Shown: positions 48,002-52,233 of the stretch, in pieces
How the letters are laid out: each line of letters begins with the position of its first letter
Position numbering within the stretch: position 1 is the stretch's first letter
Source: Apostichopus parvimensis
Lineage: Eukaryota; Echinodermata; Holothuroidea; Aspidochirotida; Stichopodidae
Assembly: GCA_000934455.1 (NCBI GenBank)
Contig: KN884838.1
Span: 33,377-85,609 of the forward strand
Direction of reading: 5' to 3'
Length of the DNA stretch: 52,233 nt
Notes under the pieces: generated by a model
Seen by the model: the letters and a program-made list of their open reading frames with translations, nothing else
Told to the model about the DNA's origin: nothing
Databases searched by the model: none
Position numbers and translations under genes: made by a program

Positions 48002-51000
48002 ATGCATATTTGTATTGTTCTTGGATTAGTTTGTTTCTTCCACTGCTTAATATGCATCAACGGCCGTTGTGTTCAATCGAATTATGATAATAGGAATATA
48101 ACTGCAGTTGTTGGTCAAAATATAACATTCAAATGTGAGAAGTTAGAAAATTGTCCGAGGTACGTTTGGCGCATCTTCTTAGATATACCACATTCTTACG
48201 TTGACATCATAGAAGGTGCGTGCGATTACACTTATAAAGCATGTCATGAGAAAAAAAAGAATGGTAGAAGCATTCTTCGTTTAACTGATGTCAGTGAGAA
48301 TTCAGTCGAATATTACCAATGTTCATGTGCCTTTCTACAACCAACCGCCTTTTCTTGTAACCAATTGATCGTTGTCTGCCAAGCTCAAGTGACTGTCGGA
48401 GACCTCTTCATGGTAAGATAATTATGCTAAATAAAAGGAACAGTGACTACGTATACATATGTTATCAAACAACGAAAGTAGTGTTAAGCAGAACCAAAAC
48501 GTTCTCTTTTTGAAATTGTTGTATGAAGATGGTTTCTTCTTTCCATGCGCATTTTTTATTCAAAATCGCAAAGCCTTACGTTTTTAAAGTGGTCCTGCCA
48601 TGGGGTATTCCAGGTTATTGGATAGCTAATTTGGAGGATTTGTTTTCCAAAAATATAACTTTTATTTCATAAAACCTAGTCGTTCGCGAAAAAATTGTAA
48701 AAGAAATTGACTACTTTACGTAACCTTGTAAAAAAAAAAAGTGAAATCAGCTGAAGTACGCGCTGACGTCATATCGTGAACGCTGGATGTAAACAACACT
48801 CGCACTGTTCGTTGAGTTCGTGTGGTTTATGGTGTAAGCGTGGTAAGACATCCTCCATTTTGTAGCTATTCTGTCTTCAAATTTACACTGATTGATTAAA
48901 ATGCCAAGGCATTGTGTTGTTGGAGGTTGTAGCAATGTAAGTTCTGATAGAATAAGCCTTCATCAGTGACCAAAGGATGTAAAAACTCAACGTATTTGGA
49001 CCCGTTTCGTGCAGCTCACCAGGGCTGACTTCAAAGGGCCATCGAACTACAGTGTTATTTGTAACGAACATTTTGATGATCAATGCTTTTCCCAATTCGA
49101 TCGTTATAAACGAGATTTAAGTGGTAGGAGACTAAGACTGCCACTTATACCCGGATCAGTACCCACAATAAAGGTGCCAGAGAGTGTCGTGAGTGGAACT
49201 GCAAGTAGCCCTGTACCAGACGTTAAGTAAGCCCTAACTTGGTTAGGCCTAACGTTACTGAAACTTGCATAGGAACAAGTACAACTCCAACTTCAAGTAG
49301 GCATGCTATTCAAAGGTAGGGCCAAGACTTTCTTCAGAGCGCCGTGCTAGAAAAGGGGGTAGGCCTACGTGTGTTGTGGTCAAACGACTTATACTTTTAA
49401 TCTTTCTTTTACCCTCTGTTGAATTATGAAAAAACGATCTAGGCATAGGGGCCTACAATTTAAAACTACATTCAATCAAAAACTGTTGAGGTATGAATAT
49501 TCAGTCTGAGGTATGTATAGGCTACCAAAAAGTACAATCATTCATGTACTAAACAGTGCCTGCAAGTGTCTTTGAATGTCCGCAGGGATATACCACTTAT
49601 TAATCAGGAAATGTTGGTGTCTGCCCCTAATCTGGCGCTCCTACAACCACTGAGGGAGGGGTATGAGGGCTGCTGCAGCCAATTCCTGCTGCAGCCCCCT
49701 GATTGAGCTTGAAGTGAAAAGTAAGACCAGTTGCGCAAGATTGATTGATACAGTCAGGCCTTAAATATCATGAAAAGCCCCCCAAAAAAGGCCGAATAAA
49801 TTTGGAGGCTGTGAAATTGTGACGCAGTTAGCTAGATCTAAAATATCCATGAAATACTGCAACCTTCGACCACATGTTAGCCTAACAACCACACTAAGTC
49901 AATGGGAAATGTAGCCTAACCATCGGTTTGCAAAAAAAAATGCGTAGCTGTGTTTAGAACTTTCAATTTGCTGGAAATCGACAGTTGTTTGGAAGGTATG
50001 TGCTATGTCTTAAAGAGAGAATGTTGTATTTTACGTACACCGTTGCTGTGGCGGTGGATTGAAGGTTTTAACTTCGATTACTTTTCAGCGGTATAATGGT
50101 TTCGTATTTGGTGGTGAGTGATTTTATCCACACACGAAAATATACATCGGCTTGCTCAGGCTGCTCATAATTATGCCTTTCGTTCTCATCTGCAAGCGGC
50201 TCAAATTGGTAAGGTTCTGCACCCCCTTCATTTTCAGAATGTTCGCTTTCACTTTCTATGTTATTTTCATCGTAACTCGAACTCGAAAAAGACAAATTCA
50301 ACACGGAAGAAGTTGATGAATTGTCACTAACGGACACCATTGTGTATACAAATTGTGTGTAACACGACTTCCGTATTTGGTTCATGACCATCGTAGCTTC
50401 ACGATATGACGTAGCAGAACACATGTGACGTCATCAAGTGCGTGACAGTTTTTTCTTAGAGCGTGGTAAAAAGTACGAACTTTAAAGCTCATTTTTGTGG
50501 CGAGGCCAATTATTTTCCAGAGATTATAAAGTGAAATATTGAAAAAGTGCATACAATATACCCATTTTTTCACCTAACTCAAATATTTTGGATGGCATGG
50601 CAGGACCACTTTAATTCTTATGAACGTTTAAACTGATTTCAACATTTTAAATCCATTTATTGACAAGATTGGTACCAAATTAAGACATAACTCTAAGCCA
50701 ACTTTTTTTTGCATTTATTCACTACATTTACTGATACTTTGTAATCAAGGTTTTTCAAAATAAAATATCCGTAAGTTTTACGAATTGATTGTACAATTTT
50801 TTTTTGTCTACGATTATTATTATTTTCTACGAAAATCCGTTATTGGTTCTCCTTTGTGCGTTTATTGGTAGACTTTCAATGGCAGTCATACTGGTTCAAC
50901 AGAAACATCTGTTATTGACATTCTTGAGGATGAACTTGTGCAAGTAAATTGTCTGGGGGTGAGCACGTTTACAACATCCTGTTCAGAAGGTAAGGTGGAT

Positions 51001-52208
51001 TGGCCATGATATAATCTTTTCAAAACATATCTTTCATACATTACAAATGTAGGTTTCATCATTAAGAAATAATCATGTTATTAAAATATTACTAAGTAAT
51101 TGATTTCATTGAATGAATCAGACTGTTAATCAGTATAAACTGGTCATCTTTCATTGTATAGCATTCAACTTTTTATTATTATTTTACCTCATCAACTGTG
51201 TCAGGATTTGCTGCAATTGCACAGAAAAAAGGTGTAAAATACAAGAATCCACATTTTCCACTCTGTTTCAAAGTAAACATGTTTGGCCTTTGTTGAAATT
51301 TACCTGAGGCGATATGCTCACCACAGAGTAATATTGATATGAACATGGCTACATGTTCTGAGAAACTTCAATGTATAAAATGTTTCTTCTTTCAAGGTTC
51401 ATCTACATTCACTGCAACAAGACTTCGTAATAATTGCAACATTTCATGTCAGTCTGCTAAAGGCTGCACTACAAAGATTATCATGCACGTTTTGTACCGT
51501 GAAACAACCACAACATCATCAACGCATCACAGAGCATCAACAGAAGCAGCCGAACATCACACAGCCGCAAAGATTGCATCAACAAAAGGTACTGATATGT
51601 CCTCTAACGATAATTACATTACTATCGTGATCGCTCTGGTAATAGTAGCAATATTTCTATTGATAGTTGCTGTCGGCTTATGCGTCTATCTCAGGTCTTC
51701 CAAGACAAAACGAAAATCAAACGCAGATACCAAGAATAAGTTTATATTTCCACAGTCAACATATGCAGCTGCTCCTACGTATGCAATGATTGACAAAGAA
51801 AACAATGGAAATACAACAGCAGGAATTGATGTTGCAGAACTGAATGAAACAACAACTAGTGACGCATTAGAGAGTGATGTTGAATACACTGCAGTGAATC
51901 CTAAGCCAGGTCTTGCGGAGGAGAAAAATGTACAGACTACTAAGTCGAACATTTCTCCAAAGAAGGAAAATAAGAACAGCATGAATTATGAAACTGTTAA
52001 TGAAATACAATCCAAATTACCAAAAAATAACAAAGATGCGTTAAACAAAGACGATTACGACACTGCCAACATTAAATCTTCAAACATTAACTCTGAAGTA
52101 GATGACTCGAAGTTTGTTCATATTCCAGAGTATGGAGAAGTAAATCACTACACGACAAATGATGATGACGTATCTGTTTTGTATGCTACTGTTGACAAAA
52201 CTCGTTAA
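48002..52208 (+). CDS. Copy F: Ig-like transmembrane receptor with long ITIM-bearing tail
   Basis: Exons 48002-48412, 50872-50989 and 51397-52208 join in phases 0 and 1 into 446 aa. The ATG at 48002 is preferred over 47969 because it starts the signal peptide directly (MHICIVLGLVCFFHC) as in the other copies. Residues about 24-137 are the nine-Cys Ig-like domain (NITFKC, YVWRIF, LRLTDV, EYYQCSC). The second small module spans exons 2 and 3 (VNCLG, CNISC, IIMHVL). A Thr/Ser/His-rich stalk follows, then a TM at about 250-274 and a 170-residue tail with YAMI (Y305), VEYTAV (Y340, canonical ITIM), NYETV (Y374), DDYDTA (Y397), PEYGEV (Y422) and VLYATV (Y439, canonical ITIM). There is no separate exon 4. 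Intron 1 holds a THAP transposon. It looks like an inhibitory-type receptor, inferred from motifs. Confidence 0.8.
48901..49230 (+). pseudogene. THAP-domain zinc finger fragment with one premature stop
   Basis: The frame from ATG 48901 reads MPRHCVVGGCSN, then LHQ-stop-PKD, IWTRF, then YSVICNEHF and LRLPLIPGSVPTI, ending at 49230. The C2CH residues of a THAP domain (C-x4-C, then C-x2-H) and the conserved Trp and Pro are present. A single TGA (48967-48969) replaces the residue before Pro-Lys-Asp, where THAP domains have an aromatic residue. There is no transposase core behind it. It is most likely a decayed DNA-binding part of the surrounding transposon. Confidence 0.75.
50068..50424 (-). CDS. 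Transposon-associated acidic ORF fragment
   Basis: A 118-codon minus-strand frame inside the THAP element, convergent to the THAP frame. It is rich in Ser, Glu and Asn, and contains EGGAEPYQFEPLADEN. A PYxFEP-like motif after an acidic stretch occurs in proteins of two-gene DNA transposons in other animals (from memory, low certainty). The start at 50424 lies near the right end of the element, as expected for an outward-located gene. Probably a 5' fragment of the element's second gene. Confidence 0.45.
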   Translation of the reverse strand: MCSATSYREATMVMNQIRKSCYTQFVYTMVSVSDNSSTSSVLNLSFSSSSYDENNIESESEHSENEGGAEPYQFEPLADENERHNYEQPEQADVYFRVWIKSLTTKYETIIPLKSNRS

Positions 52209-52233
52209 ACGTGGTTCCCACCTAACGCATATG

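Larger units (their letters stand above)
48588..50610. mobile_element. 2.0-kb THAP-containing DNA transposon in F intron 1
   Basis: Terminal inverted repeats AGTGGTCCTGCCATG (48588-48602) and its complement (50596-50610) are flanked by TTAA on both sides (48584-48587, 50611-50614). It contains a plus-strand THAP reading frame with one stop and a convergent minus-strand frame. TTAA duplications with a THAP protein are known for Kolobok-type elements. ISL2EU-type elements also carry THAP but usually have other target sites, so the superfamily is uncertain. It is probably inactive. Confidence 0.75.

Noticed and set aside
51686-51982. Minus-strand frame opposite the F tail
   Set aside because: Shadow of the F coding exon.
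1-52233. tRNA, rRNA or other RNA genes
   Set aside because: No cloverleaf or rRNA-like segment was noticed by eye; a dedicated search was not possible.

Overview
This window is spliceosomal eukaryotic DNA from an animal. It is AT-rich and gene-sparse. Introns have GT/AG borders, a 50-N assembly gap lies at 30979-31028, and there are fragments of CR1/L2-like non-LTR retrotransposons, a hAT-type MITE and a THAP-containing DNA transposon. Together with a tandem family of Ig-type receptors, this suggests a marine invertebrate, perhaps an echinoderm. That guess is weak and rests on the repeat content alone.

The main content is a head-to-tail plus-strand array of one multi-exon family of small cell-surface receptors. 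I label the copies A to F. A (2790-5261) is a pseudogene with in-frame stops. B (7134-10830), C (15887-19643), D (28829-33948), E (37654-41360) and F (48002-52208) have intact predicted reading frames. Exon 1 (about 136-138 codons, phase 0) encodes a signal peptide and a cysteine-rich Ig-like domain with nine conserved cysteines. Exon 2 (112 or 118 bp) and the start of exon 3 together encode a second, smaller Ig-like module split by a phase-1 intron. A Ser/Thr-rich stalk and a transmembrane (TM) segment follow.

B, C, D and E appear able to make two different membrane anchors. Exon 3 can be read through into its own TM segment and a very short tail, followed by a conserved AATAAA. Alternatively, an internal GATG|GTAAG-type donor can join, in phase, to exon 4, which carries a second TM segment and a longer tail with tyrosine motifs. 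F has only the exon-3 form, but there the tail is long and carries two canonical ITIM motifs. Exon 4 resembles the F tail, so it looks like a duplicated TM-plus-tail exon. ITIM content differs between copies: present in C, D and F, lost in B and E. This is the usual look of a rapidly evolving activating/inhibitory-type immune receptor family, although function is inferred.

The array grew by segmental duplication. About 10 kb (4484-14714, containing the 3' end of A, all of B and its downstream spacer) recurs at 35294-45849 (A' relic, E, spacer). It joins D's spacer through a 7-bp microhomology. The C and D downstream spacers are older copies of the same unit. A 4-kb block (21010-25054) that carries a relic of an A/F-type gene upstream region interrupts the spacer between C and D. 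Mobile elements mark individual copies: a 749-bp fold-back element upstream of D, a 333-bp hAT MITE in the D intron before exon 4, an RT-bearing insertion with a GTATAT duplication downstream of E, and a 2-kb THAP transposon with TTAA duplications in F intron 1. The rest is noncoding spacer in which I recognise nothing.
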